DNA of 64,000 nucleotides from a virus, in the IMG/VR virus record IMGVR_UViG_3300023174_004581, positions 31,633 through 95,632 of that record; one strand, given 5' to 3'. Of this stretch, positions 33,981 to 42,198 are shown one piece after another (the stretch's first letter is position 1; each line of letters opens with the position of its first letter). Made by a program: the position numbers and the translations under genes. The notes below the pieces were generated by a model. The model made no database searches and was not told the DNA's origin. It saw nothing but the letters and a program-made list of their open reading frames with translations.

Positions 33981-34439
33981 ATGGGTGCTTCATCCTCTGT
34001 TGTTGTCAATCACCAATATTTCGTTATTCGCACAAAGGCCTATGCGGTGCGAAACGACAAAGATTCTCCAGTTATAGACAAGGAAGCCCGCAAGGAAATC
34101 TACATGTATCTGAACAGTGATATGTTCCGTCATCTTGTACAAAATGATTTGGATGCGTACTTTGATATGAAAAAGAATCGTATGATTCAGATTATTGTAT
34201 CTGGCGTATCTGTATCCGAATATCTGAATATTGTCACTATAAAGGGACTTATTCGTGTGGTTAAACCTCTAACATCGGCGTATACCGTTTCTAGAATTAA
34301 GTCCGTTCTTCGTAAAATGATTCCGCATAGAAGCAACAGCCATAAGTATCCTACGCAAAAGTATGGCCGTTATTTGGGGTCTGAAGCAGGTCGCATCAGT
34401 ATCCGATTTTACAAGTTGACAACGATGGTCAATCTATAA
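33981..34439 (+). CDS. Small protein with N-terminal MGASSS myristoylation-like motif
   Basis: 152 residues. MGASSSVVV fits the N-myristoylation pattern (Gly2, Ser at 4-6), so the protein may be membrane-attached. The rest is a soluble alpha/beta domain (KEIYMYLNSDMFRHLVQNDL; MIQIIVSGVSVSEYLNIV) and a basic C-terminal third (KSVLRKMIPHRSNSHKYPTQ). No family is recognised. With the MGNCC protein at 11338-11661 it makes two early genes with this kind of N-terminus. Confidence 0.7.
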   Translation: MGASSSVVVNHQYFVIRTKAYAVRNDKDSPVIDKEARKEIYMYLNSDMFRHLVQNDLDAYFDMKKNRMIQIIVSGVSVSEYLNIVTIKGLIRVVKPLTSAYTVSRIKSVLRKMIPHRSNSHKYPTQKYGRYLGSEAGRISIRFYKLTTMVNL

Positions 34440-34937
34440 TGTCGGTGGCGGCGGAATCAATAAAAACTCCAACACATAATCACGAAGCCATATACATGTA
34501 TCACGTATCCATTCACGAATAGTTTTGTTCTGTTTTTGTATAAGCGGCGTTGTTTCAGCGAACTTTGTAGGACAATCACGCACAAAATGGGACTCTCCGC
34601 ATACAAAGCATAAATCCTGGGCTCCCCACAATTCTTGTTGTATCAGTCTTTTTTGCTCGTCGCTCAACACAGGCGATACATAGGTTCCTCCACGCACCTT
34701 ATCGATGCCGTAGCGGAGCATATATTCCTTAGTATATCGGTCTTCGTCGAAGGGACTTGCGTCTCGGTAACAGACTTCCATACCAATTGGTCGGTGGAGT
34801 TTCGTCCATGCCGAGCCGACTTGTGTAAAGTGTTGACGGATACGTTTGGGTATATCGGATGTTTTGCCGACGTACCAACAGTCGTCCTGTAACTTCATCA
34901 CATAGATGTTTGTCGTCTGGAGCGGTATCGTCTCCAT
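34434..34937 (-). CDS. GIY-YIG nuclease with CCHC zinc knuckle
   Basis: 167 residues. NIYVMKLQDDCWYVGKTSDI at residue 10 gives the two GIY-YIG strands, followed by KRIRQHFTQVGSAWTKLHRP and EDRYTKEYMLRYG with the catalytic Arg and Glu. At about 109-124, CFVCGESHFVRDCP is a C-x2-C-x4-H-x4-C zinc knuckle, typical of single-stranded nucleic-acid binding. No homing-type repeats are present, so this is more likely a repair or RNA/DNA processing nuclease than a mobile element. It overlaps the MGASSS gene by 6 bp, tail to tail. Confidence 0.85.
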   Translation of the reverse strand: METIPLQTTNIYVMKLQDDCWYVGKTSDIPKRIRQHFTQVGSAWTKLHRPIGMEVCYRDASPFDEDRYTKEYMLRYGIDKVRGGTYVSPVLSDEQKRLIQQELWGAQDLCFVCGESHFVRDCPTKFAETTPLIQKQNKTIREWIRDTCIWLRDYVLEFLLIPPPPTL

Positions 34938-34978
34938 CTTATAGAGTGTGAGGTGAGGGCGATTTAGACCACTATAGG

Positions 34979-34986
34979 AAAATTGA
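34979..34986 (+). promoter_or_regulatory. AAAATTGA early promoter
   Basis: 31 bp before the ATG at 35018; supports this start over an in-frame TTG at 35003. Confidence 0.8.
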
Positions 34987-35017
34987 ATTCTCTCCCATCA
35001 CCTTGTTGAGTCGCACA

Positions 35018-35572
35018 ATGTCCTATGATTTTCTTTCTTCCATTTCTGGCAACGCCGAAATGCTTCCTCTCAACAAAGAATACGATGCGGTTACCGAGAC
35101 ATTCCGTAAATCCATAGGAACGGACAATGTTTGTGTCAGTGTTATTTACAAGATTCATAACATCGGCCTTGAGGCCGCATTTGATGCACGCCGTGCTGCT
35201 ATCTCTGTACAACGTGGGAAACCCGCTGACGTTATCAATGTATTTCACGGCACCTCATTGGCGGCAGCGGCGAATATCGTCAACACCGGTTTTGACCCGT
35301 ACTACAGTAAGGTTGCGGTGTACGGTAAAGGAACCTACGCAAGCCCCTCTGTAACTACGGCTATGTCATATTGTAAAGACGTACGCCAGGACACGGACTT
35401 TTCCATGATATTCCAATGCCGGTTTCTGAAAGGAACGCACGGAACTGCGAGCAGCGGAGGCCTCATTGATACAGCGACTGCTGATTACTGTGGAAGTGGC
35501 GATATTCTCGTAACCCCCTACGCAGATGGCATTATTCCTGACTATCTACTCTGTTATTACAAATGGACGTAA
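35018..35572 (+). CDS. PARP-like ADP-ribosyltransferase domain protein
   Basis: 184 residues. The C-terminal 120 residues match the PARP/ART catalytic core: NVFHGTSLAAAANIVNTGFD (first strand with the NAD-binding His), VYGKGTYASPSVTTAMSYC (second motif with the Tyr), MIFQCRFLKG, and a final DILVTPYADGIIPDYLLCYY where the classic Glu would be expected but the residue is Ile, as in mono-ADP-ribosylating members. It would transfer ADP-ribose from NAD+ to a protein or nucleic acid. An early promoter suggests action on host defence soon after infection (inference). Confidence 0.75.
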   Translation: MSYDFLSSISGNAEMLPLNKEYDAVTETFRKSIGTDNVCVSVIYKIHNIGLEAAFDARRAAISVQRGKPADVINVFHGTSLAAAANIVNTGFDPYYSKVAVYGKGTYASPSVTTAMSYCKDVRQDTDFSMIFQCRFLKGTHGTASSGGLIDTATADYCGSGDILVTPYADGIIPDYLLCYYKWT

Positions 35573-35573
35573 C

Positions 35574-36107
35574 TTACATACCGAATTCCGTAAGTAGGCG
35601 ACCCTGGCTCTCTAGCTGTCTCATAAAAGCTTCCGCCTCATTGTTCGCACGACCAATATCCAGTGCATTTGTATAATAAGTATCTATGTGTGTCATTACA
35701 CGCGACGACTCTTCACGCCTCTCGGCGTTTCGACAAATGTAATTGCGTGCGTCTGCTGCTCTCACAAGTTCATTGTAGACATCACGCAAATATGTCCAAC
35801 AACGGACTTTTTCGCACCGAATACGGAATACTTCCTCTTTGAGTCTGGGATCCACGGCTTCGCCACGTGACTCTGCGTCACACAATTTGATAAGTTCTTC
35901 GAGTGAACGTATATTCTCACGTGATGCTGCCATCTCCGCCGCCTTGGCCTTTGCAAGCATCTCTGGAGTAATACGCCACGTTTCTACGCTTCGCCGGTAA
36001 TCTGCGTCTTGCTCGAGCATATGAGTGTGATGTGTCGCACAATAACGAAATTGGCCATCGATAGGAACAGCGTCGGACGAACAGGGACTGTACGCACAAT
36101 GGGGCAT
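35574..36107 (-). CDS. Unknown protein with N-terminal Cys/His cluster and long helices
   Basis: 177 residues from the ATG at 36107. MPHCAYSPCSS and FRYCATHHTHM together supply Cys and His for one zinc site, followed by long charged helices (LAKAKAAEMAASRENIRSLE; RAADARNYICRNAERREESS) likely to be a coiled coil. The frame is open to 36176 without need; the early promoter at 36142-36149 lies between and fixes the ATG at 36107. Function unknown. Confidence 0.7.
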   Translation of the reverse strand: MPHCAYSPCSSDAVPIDGQFRYCATHHTHMLEQDADYRRSVETWRITPEMLAKAKAAEMAASRENIRSLEELIKLCDAESRGEAVDPRLKEEVFRIRCEKVRCWTYLRDVYNELVRAADARNYICRNAERREESSRVMTHIDTYYTNALDIGRANNEAEAFMRQLESQGRLLTEFGM

Positions 36108-36141
36108 TTTGTATCGGATTGCGATTGCGGGCGCGGGGTTC

Positions 36142-36149
36142 TCAATTTT
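36142..36149 (-). promoter_or_regulatory. AAAATTGA early promoter
   Basis: Minus strand, 34 bp before the ATG at 36107 and 4 bp after the stop of the gene 36154-36381. Confidence 0.8.
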
Positions 36150-36153
36150 TGGT

Positions 36154-36381
36154 TTATACAGTAAACGCATACACAAGTATCCACAGCATAAAAAGAAACC
36201 GTATTAAGAACTCGTAGGCTAAGAACGTGTACAGAACTGTTTCGCCAACTCCAAATCCGTACAGAAAAAATAAGGTACCAGTACCCGTCATAACAACGGA
36301 TAAAAACACCTTGGGTGATGTGCGATAATCAATAATCGTTTCATAGACGAGGGATCGTGGTAGCATCTCTAAATAATCCAT
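36154..36381 (-). CDS. Small membrane protein, two helices
   Basis: 75 residues: a polar N-terminus (DYLEMLPRSLVYETIIDYRT) and then two hydrophobic helices (VFLSVVMTGTGTLFFLYGFG; FLAYEFLIRFLFMLWILVYA). The sequence before the ATG (ACTATGATAGTATCTGTAAATG) lacks AAAATTGA. No family recognised; a virion membrane component is possible. Confidence 0.7.
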   Translation of the reverse strand: MDYLEMLPRSLVYETIIDYRTSPKVFLSVVMTGTGTLFFLYGFGVGETVLYTFLAYEFLIRFLFMLWILVYAFTV

Positions 36382-36411
36382 TTACAGATACTATCATAGT
36401 TGGGTTTAGAC

Positions 36412-37686
36412 TTATACACGAACTTGAAGTGGGCGGAACGACATCGAATCCTTGTCAGAAACAGTCAAACTCAGACGGGCTGCTCTCGCACTTGGACTAA
36501 TATTCTGTGCGATTCCAGTATGAGTGTTCATAAATCCCATAGACGGATTGGTTGTCATAACGCTCTTTTTATGTTTCATTGTAATTGCGTATACCGCAAA
36601 GATAATCATACCAAGAAGTGCTACAGTAGCAGTTACTGATCCGACAATAATCGCAAGACTGGGTGATGATTCAGGAGATGCGGGTTGTGGTACACTGACA
36701 AGTCCACTGAGCGATTGCTTCGTTGGAGACGAGGTTGAGGATTGCGTCGCAGTTGCGGTAGCGGCAGTCGTAGAGGTTTGCGTGGCCGTTGAGGTTTGCG
36801 TGGCCGTTGAGGTTTGCGTGGCCGTTGAGGTTTGCGTGGCTGTTGCGACAGCGGTAGCAGCAGTCGTAGGCGATGATGTAGAGGTTTGCGTGGCCGTTGC
36901 GACAGCGGTAGCAGCAGTCGTAGGCGATGATGTAGAGGTTTGCGTCACTGTAGCAGTTTGAGTCTCTGACATGGACGCTCTTGCTGGAGACATAGACGGT
37001 CTCATCTGTACTGCGGACGGCGAAGGCGAAGGCGACGGTGCTGCGACTCCAGAAATCGACATAATCATCGCTGCTCCATCACGGACAATATCCGGTGTCC
37101 ATGGCGTTGCTCCACAAAACTGTCCAGCAGGTCCATTTTGCGTGACAACAGCCCATTGCGGCACTGCGGCGGCTCCCCACGGAAGAGTTACATTACAATG
37201 ACGTGTTGTATCGGATGTCCATGATCCTGTGCGGAATCCAATGTAGTACTCTTGTCCCGCTGCGAGTGTCCATCCATTCGTCGCAACATTGAATGTGATT
37301 GGAATAGTCGTATACAACGAACCGCCGCCTGTAGGCGACGACATAGCCATTTCCGTAAATGTAGATGTCACTGTAGTTCCAATGGTTGCCCCCGAAGCAA
37401 ACGAATACAAAGTCAACAGCATCGTACACGACGTCGTTTGTTGCGGAGGAACTGCGTAAAGGGTGAGTGACGAGGCGGTGCCGGACGCAATGGCCGGAAA
37501 CTTAAACATAGAGACTTGTTTACATACTGATGTTGATAGTCCAGAGTTGGGAGGATCCAGATAACCAATTGTATATTTACCATCCACGGGATTGGTTAGT
37601 GAAGACATAAGAATGGTAGGTTGTCCAGCCGCTCCTTGGCCGACCACTGCACATAGAGACGTAAGGGACAGAAGAGATCGCAACAT
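36412..37686 (-). CDS. Type I membrane glycoprotein-like protein with Thr/Ser-rich stalk
   Basis: 424 residues: signal peptide LRSLLSLTSLCAVVGQGAAG, then a ~190-residue beta-rich extracellular domain with paired Cys (SVCKQVSMFKFPAIASG; TSCTMLLTLYSF; RHCNVTLPWG; QFCGATPW). A Pro/Ser linker leads to a Thr/Ala/Ser stalk of 6-residue units (TATQTS), coded by 18-bp repeats near 36775-36845 and 63-bp repeats near 36840-36960. One transmembrane helix (LAIIVGSVTATVALLGMIIF) and a basic 60-residue tail end the protein. Same plan as the giant gene at 16865-21124; likely exposed on the virion or infected cell. Confidence 0.8.
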   Translation of the reverse strand: MLRSLLSLTSLCAVVGQGAAGQPTILMSSLTNPVDGKYTIGYLDPPNSGLSTSVCKQVSMFKFPAIASGTASSLTLYAVPPQQTTSCTMLLTLYSFASGATIGTTVTSTFTEMAMSSPTGGGSLYTTIPITFNVATNGWTLAAGQEYYIGFRTGSWTSDTTRHCNVTLPWGAAAVPQWAVVTQNGPAGQFCGATPWTPDIVRDGAAMIMSISGVAAPSPSPSPSAVQMRPSMSPARASMSETQTATVTQTSTSSPTTAATAVATATQTSTSSPTTAATAVATATQTSTATQTSTATQTSTATQTSTTAATATATQSSTSSPTKQSLSGLVSVPQPASPESSPSLAIIVGSVTATVALLGMIIFAVYAITMKHKKSVMTTNPSMGFMNTHTGIAQNISPSARAARLSLTVSDKDSMSFRPLQVRV

Positions 37687-37719
37687 TTTCTACAAGAGGA
37701 ACTCATTATAATACGTTAT

Positions 37720-37727
37720 TCAATTTT
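37720..37727 (-). promoter_or_regulatory. AAAATTGA early promoter, left half of a divergent pair
   Basis: Minus strand, 33 bp before the ATG at 37686. A second copy on the plus strand starts 8 bp further right. Confidence 0.8.
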
Positions 37728-37735
37728 TTGTGAGA

Positions 37736-37743
37736 AAAATTGA
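37736..37743 (+). promoter_or_regulatory. AAAATTGA early promoter, right half of a divergent pair
   Basis: Plus strand, 69 bp before the ATG at 37813. Confidence 0.75.
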
Positions 37744-37812
37744 ACTTTTTCTACACATACATAGGATTTCTGCGACTATCTAAAATTTCTTACATATAAT
37801 TACTATTCATTC

Positions 37813-38757
37813 ATGGCATCCGCCGAATCTCTTTCCAAACGCATAGAAGAATTGACGCTTGAAATAGCGGATCTTCGTAAAAAAGTAAACCGAGCTATGG
37901 CGGCTCGAACACGGGATAACGCAGGAGCGAACGAAGTACAGGATATTGCGAACATTCTGGAGAGCATTCGCATACCGTCTGTAGGTGGGCGTGTCATTCT
38001 AAACGCATTCGCAACCAGATTTCCTGGATATGAACTAGTGGACGCACGAGAACGTGCCGGCACCAATCGTGGCACACACTACGACTTTGATATTTTAGTT
38101 CGCCACGATGGCGTCTATGACTGGAAACACGTCGAACACAAGGGCGGACACGAGTACCATGCTATTGCGGAGAGCGACACTCCGTGGGCGGCCGGTGTAC
38201 AGTTTCACAACGGCGGTGCGGAACAATATAGCCTCGCACGAAAATACGCACGCACGTGGTACGATACACATATTGCGTCTCGCCGATTGACGGACGAATT
38301 TCATATCTCTGCGCCCATTCCCACATTTGACGAATGGTTCGCACAGGACGCAAAAGTACAAGGCGATCCGAAAACGGCGTTTGGTCAAGAACTCAAGCAG
38401 ACGGTTCGTGCGGCTCGTGGTGCGAAAGCGAGCCTGCTGGATAAACGTGAGGCGGTGAACGCCGCTCTTGAGATAACGCCCGCAGATATTGAGACGCTCA
38501 AAACAGAAGTGCTCACCATTGCGAACAAGGCTCTCGAACAAAAAGACTACTGGCTCACCATTCGTGGAGATCTCAATGGCGAATTTACATGTGCGTGGTA
38601 TCCGAAATTTACAATTACACACATTGACGAGGTCGTCGTGAAAAAACATAGAGACATTGAACTGGAGTTTCGTTGTGCGGGCGGATTTACGTTTGGAGGG
38701 TTGTTGCGGTGGGGAAAGGGTGCCGGATTCAGCAATCTACGTCTCGACTTACGCTAG
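37813..38757 (+). CDS. Putative restriction endonuclease, PD-(D/E)XK-like
   Basis: 314 residues. A coiled coil (ESLSKRIEELTLEIADLRKK) opens the protein. Then HYDFDILVRHDG (Asp91/Asp93) is followed by KHVEHKGG (Glu108-x-Lys110), a D-x(n)-ExK nuclease core in the right beta-hairpin setting; Glu residues at 74-80 precede it as in many such enzymes. A C-terminal domain (DYWLTIRGDLNGEFTCAWYP and on) may read DNA. It ends 4 bp into the C5-methyltransferase gene on the other strand, the same tail-to-tail layout as the pair at 26348-28469, which supports a restriction role. An early promoter precedes it. Confidence 0.7.
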   Translation: MASAESLSKRIEELTLEIADLRKKVNRAMAARTRDNAGANEVQDIANILESIRIPSVGGRVILNAFATRFPGYELVDARERAGTNRGTHYDFDILVRHDGVYDWKHVEHKGGHEYHAIAESDTPWAAGVQFHNGGAEQYSLARKYARTWYDTHIASRRLTDEFHISAPIPTFDEWFAQDAKVQGDPKTAFGQELKQTVRAARGAKASLLDKREAVNAALEITPADIETLKTEVLTIANKALEQKDYWLTIRGDLNGEFTCAWYPKFTITHIDEVVVKKHRDIELEFRCAGGFTFGGLLRWGKGAGFSNLRLDLR

Positions 38758-41270
38758 TCGCTATCGCTGTCATCGTCTACGGACGAATGTATATCTTGTT
38801 GCGTTGACTTGAATTCAACACGACTCAAACTCCTTACAATTCGTTCTGCGAGTGGTGGTGGTACTGCGTTGCCTATCTGTGCGATTTGCGCTTTTTCAGT
38901 GCCTCGCCACTTGTAATCGGCTGGAAATCCTTGAATTTGTCCGAGTTCCTTCGGTGTCATACACCGAATATAATATTTGCGAGTCGCCGCATTGTACAGT
39001 CCTACGAAGAGGCGTGGGCATAGATTGTAGGTGCTAATAATTGTATTACACGCCGCATCCGGATTGAGCACCATTCCGTGATGGCTGCCTTTGCGAACAC
39101 CGTAACTAATGAGACCCGCAGGTTCAACTATCTTACCAGTAAGTGTTGGATCCGCCTCTTTCTCCTTGCTGGACGGATTCCGAATACCCTTCGCAAGCAG
39201 AAGCATATTTGGATGCGGTGTACCCGTTGTCACCGTTTCGGTCGTCGGAATCCAATAATTCGTTGGTTGACTCTGTGGAGCGTAGAGAGCAGGCAGTTCT
39301 ATCGCACCGCAAAGATGCGGCTCTAGGAACGACCGAATCGTAGAGTGCGTCGGCGTAGATGCGGGCTCCAGTGATTCCCACGGCATATGCGGATAGAGTG
39401 TGCCACGATGACCGACAATGATGAGTCGCTTTCGATGTTGGGGAACACCGATTTCGGTCACATCAATGACTTTGTAGGTAATCTTATATCCTTCGCGTTC
39501 AAACAGGTCACGAATGATATGAATCACGGGTCGCAGCGGAGCGTCCGCTGGCTCATGCGGGTCTTTACCTTTGCGGGCGAGCAAGCCCTTCACGTTTTCG
39601 CCAATAATCCACTCTGGTTGAACAATACGGGCGACACGGGCAAATTCGTGGACGAGTTCATTACGCGCATCGTCGTGTTTCTTTTTGCCGGCGTGACTGA
39701 ATCCCTGACAATTGTGGACAATTGTATTGTCTACAATATAACTATTGTCTTCATCAACTTCAAAATTGTATACATCGACAGGAGAAGTGATGTGTGATTG
39801 AATTGATACAGGTGCCATCCAAACATAATTCCCCTCTATGAAAGAAGCAACCTTACGTTCTTTTTCCATCACCACAGAGATAGTGTATGTATTTCGCTGA
39901 TTAACTAACCGGCCTTGGATTGTACACGTTTTAGGACGATTATCCTTTTGTATTGATACGATATGTCCAAGTTTCAAATACAAACGCTGAATGCCGAATG
40001 CTATATTGTAACTTACTGTTGTAAAACGTATTTCTCTACCATGGACACATCCATCTGCCGCATGATAACCGTTAATAAATTCACGAATAAAAGCGATAGG
40101 TGCGTCTTGAATCCATTCCGGTATAACTTTTCCATGTGCGTACTTACCAAAGGCTTTCAATAATGTATGCCAAACAAAGTCAGCACACCCATATTTATCA
40201 CATAATCCTGTAGAGCAGTGCTTGTCTGTTATAGGAAGCACTTTCTGAAGTCGTGGTAGCACAGTTTCCTTGTCGCGAGTGTTTACAGCAAAGCGAATCT
40301 TATTCGTTGGTTTTCCATTTTGTTTAAGTGTTTCTTCAATCCATCCATCACCAAGAAAGTATCCCATCATAAACCACTGATCCGGATCATCTAACTTTAG
40401 ATTTATACTATCCGTACGAGAATTATTTACTTTCTTATGAAATGTAAACTCGGGTATAGTTTCCTTGTAGTTTATAGCCATTCCGAAATAATCATCCATT
40501 GTTAGATTTTTTGCGGACTTCCAACATGGTTCACCAAATGAGTTTTTGTATTTGCGATTGCTATTATCCCAGGTGCGTTCACGTGAACGCACATAAAATG
40601 GATGCTCATTTGTTGTCGTTATAATCTCAGGATGATATTTGATACGAATATCATATAGATTTTCATCATATACCTTGTGTTGAAGATTAATAATACGTTG
40701 AAATTTGCCAGTGTGCGTCATAAGAGTATCTGCGAGCGTAACATCTTCTATGGGCATATAACCACGATTCGTGAGAACACGTGTTCCTGCCACGAAACAA
40801 GGAAACCCCGCAAACACTAACTTCACACGGCCACGATAGGCTTCAAACACAGAATCCGGAATTTTCTTAATATCGTTGTTTCCATCCGCCGGATTCACAA
40901 TGCGAACGGATTCCGGAAAGACTGCGTCATGCGTAAGGATTGCGGGCTCATTGAATTCATTGTACGCAACCACGCTATATCCGGCTCGCTTCAGACCGCA
41001 TGTATCGCCTCCCGCACCGCTAAACAGACTAATTGCGGTCGCACTGCGAACACCCAGAGACGCCCCCATTGTCTCGACTGCGGACTCCAATTCAGTCAGC
41101 CGTGATTGAAGTACGTCCAACTGTCTACGAAGGGACGCAACAACGTCGGTCAACGACGGTGGCTGTGCGGCCGGCTCGCACGGAATTTTGCGGCGGCGAT
41201 GATCCTCCAGATGGCCTTTTTGACCAAAGACTTCGTGGCAAACAGAACATTCGTGGACGGCGGCGGGCAT
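38754..41270 (-). CDS. DNA cytosine-C5 methyltransferase interrupted by an intein
   Basis: 838 residues including a 363-residue intein (residues 158-520). The N-terminus has a C-x2-C-x12-H-x6-C zinc finger (residues 8-31, with GQKGHLEDH) and a coiled coil (LRRQLDVLQSRLTELESAVE). The methyltransferase has motif I ISLFSGAGGDT, motif IV split as AGFP / CQGFSHAG, motif VI IGENVKGLL, motif VIII PQHRKRLIIVG, and motif X AQIGNAVPPPL. The catalytic Cys of PCQ is the first residue after the intein, so the enzyme can work only after splicing. The partner is the nuclease at 37813-38757, with overlapping stops. The early promoter is at 41320. Confidence 0.93.
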   Translation of the reverse strand: MPAAVHECSVCHEVFGQKGHLEDHRRRKIPCEPAAQPPSLTDVVASLRRQLDVLQSRLTELESAVETMGASLGVRSATAISLFSGAGGDTCGLKRAGYSVVAYNEFNEPAILTHDAVFPESVRIVNPADGNNDIKKIPDSVFEAYRGRVKLVFAGFPCFVAGTRVLTNRGYMPIEDVTLADTLMTHTGKFQRIINLQHKVYDENLYDIRIKYHPEIITTTNEHPFYVRSRERTWDNSNRKYKNSFGEPCWKSAKNLTMDDYFGMAINYKETIPEFTFHKKVNNSRTDSINLKLDDPDQWFMMGYFLGDGWIEETLKQNGKPTNKIRFAVNTRDKETVLPRLQKVLPITDKHCSTGLCDKYGCADFVWHTLLKAFGKYAHGKVIPEWIQDAPIAFIREFINGYHAADGCVHGREIRFTTVSYNIAFGIQRLYLKLGHIVSIQKDNRPKTCTIQGRLVNQRNTYTISVVMEKERKVASFIEGNYVWMAPVSIQSHITSPVDVYNFEVDEDNSYIVDNTIVHNCQGFSHAGKKKHDDARNELVHEFARVARIVQPEWIIGENVKGLLARKGKDPHEPADAPLRPVIHIIRDLFEREGYKITYKVIDVTEIGVPQHRKRLIIVGHRGTLYPHMPWESLEPASTPTHSTIRSFLEPHLCGAIELPALYAPQSQPTNYWIPTTETVTTGTPHPNMLLLAKGIRNPSSKEKEADPTLTGKIVEPAGLISYGVRKGSHHGMVLNPDAACNTIISTYNLCPRLFVGLYNAATRKYYIRCMTPKELGQIQGFPADYKWRGTEKAQIAQIGNAVPPPLAERIVRSLSRVEFKSTQQDIHSSVDDDSDSD
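39711..40799 (-). other. Intein with LAGLIDADG-type endonuclease domain
   Basis: Encodes exactly 363 residues in frame. It begins CFVAGTRVLTNRGYMPIEDV (Cys1, block A), has TTTNEHPFYV (block B with the TxxH-like motif), two LAGLIDADG motifs (MMGYFLGDGWIEE and FINGYHAADGCV), block F VYNFEVDEDNSYIV, and ends NTIVHN before Cys+1. All splicing residues (Cys1, His-Asn, Cys+1) are present, so both splicing and homing activity look intact. The insertion lies between Pro and Cys of the methyltransferase catalytic PCQ motif. Confidence 0.95.
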
Positions 41271-41319
41271 ACTTTATTTAGGGAACTTAATTCGCACGAA
41301 TTCGTGATTCCGCCGACCC

Positions 41320-41327
41320 TCAATTTT
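41320..41327 (-). promoter_or_regulatory. AAAATTGA early promoter
   Basis: Minus strand, 49 bp before the methyltransferase ATG at 41270. Confidence 0.8.
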
Positions 41328-41376
41328 TATACCAACGGCGGGGCTATATAAACCGTTTGTCAAGTAAGAACTCTAA

Positions 41377-42198
41377 ATGCGTGTCTGTATCTGCGGAACA
41401 GTCAAAAACTGCGGATATTATTTGGAGTATGTTCTAAAAAATATGTATACGATTGGCGACTTGTTTGACGATTACAAGATTTTTCTATATTACGATAATT
41501 CTAACGATAATACTCTTGCGATTTTGAACAAGGCTGTTGTGGAACATAGCAATATAACTATCTATCAAAACAATGACTATCGCAGTCCATTTCGCACGCA
41601 CCGAATTGCGCGTGGACGCAATAAATGTTTGGACTTTATTCGGTCATCGTGTCCGTCCTATGAATACTTTATTATGATGGATTGCGACGACGTCTGTGCG
41701 GGAGATATGCGGCCAGATGTATTGAAGTCCGCTTTGGCTCGTGCGGATCACTGGGACGCTCTTTCATTCCGAACAGATCCGTATTACGATATTTGGGCGT
41801 TATCGCTTCGTCCGTATTGCGTAAGTTTCATTCATTTTCCCAATTATCCAAAGGTGTATGAGGATATGACCGAGTGCGTTGAACGTCGTTTGCGTGAGTT
41901 GACTGACGGCGAATTGTTAGAGTGCGAATCCGCATTTAATGGATTTGCGATATATCGGACGGCGGCGTTTCTAGATTGTGTGTACGACGGAAAACTTCGC
42001 ATGGATTTAATACCGGATGAACTCAAAAAAGAGACCTTTGCTTCCAACAAATCGTCGATTGCATTCATTCCGTGTGGATGGCTGGATGTGCGGAATGAGG
42101 ACTGTGAGCATAGGTCGTTTCATATGCAAGCATTATCACGGGGATGTCGTATACGCATTTCGCCGGCTGTGCTGTTTTCGACGATGAGTGCGGAGTAG
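41377..42198 (+). CDS. Glycosyltransferase, GT-A type (CAP59/ANP1-like)
   Basis: 273 residues. The start RVCICGTVKNCGYYLEYVLK, the strand YKIFLYYDNSNDNTLAIL and FIMMDCDDVCAG (DCDD at about 102-105 as metal-binding motif) follow the order seen in fungal mannosyltransferases of the CAP59/ANP1 type and related viral enzymes. A second half with many aromatic residues (IWALSLRPYCVSFIHFPNYP) should bind the acceptor. It is separate from the sugar cluster at the left edge, between a restriction-modification pair and a SET gene. Its stop is 2 bp from the stop of the SET gene. Confidence 0.75.
   Translation: MRVCICGTVKNCGYYLEYVLKNMYTIGDLFDDYKIFLYYDNSNDNTLAILNKAVVEHSNITIYQNNDYRSPFRTHRIARGRNKCLDFIRSSCPSYEYFIMMDCDDVCAGDMRPDVLKSALARADHWDALSFRTDPYYDIWALSLRPYCVSFIHFPNYPKVYEDMTECVERRLRELTDGELLECESAFNGFAIYRTAAFLDCVYDGKLRMDLIPDELKKETFASNKSSIAFIPCGWLDVRNEDCEHRSFHMQALSRGCRIRISPAVLFSTMSAE

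Noticed and set aside
36524-36961. 145-residue plus-strand frame of Val/Ala/Cys repeats
   Set aside because: Antisense shadow of the Thr/Ser stalk repeats in 36412-37686.
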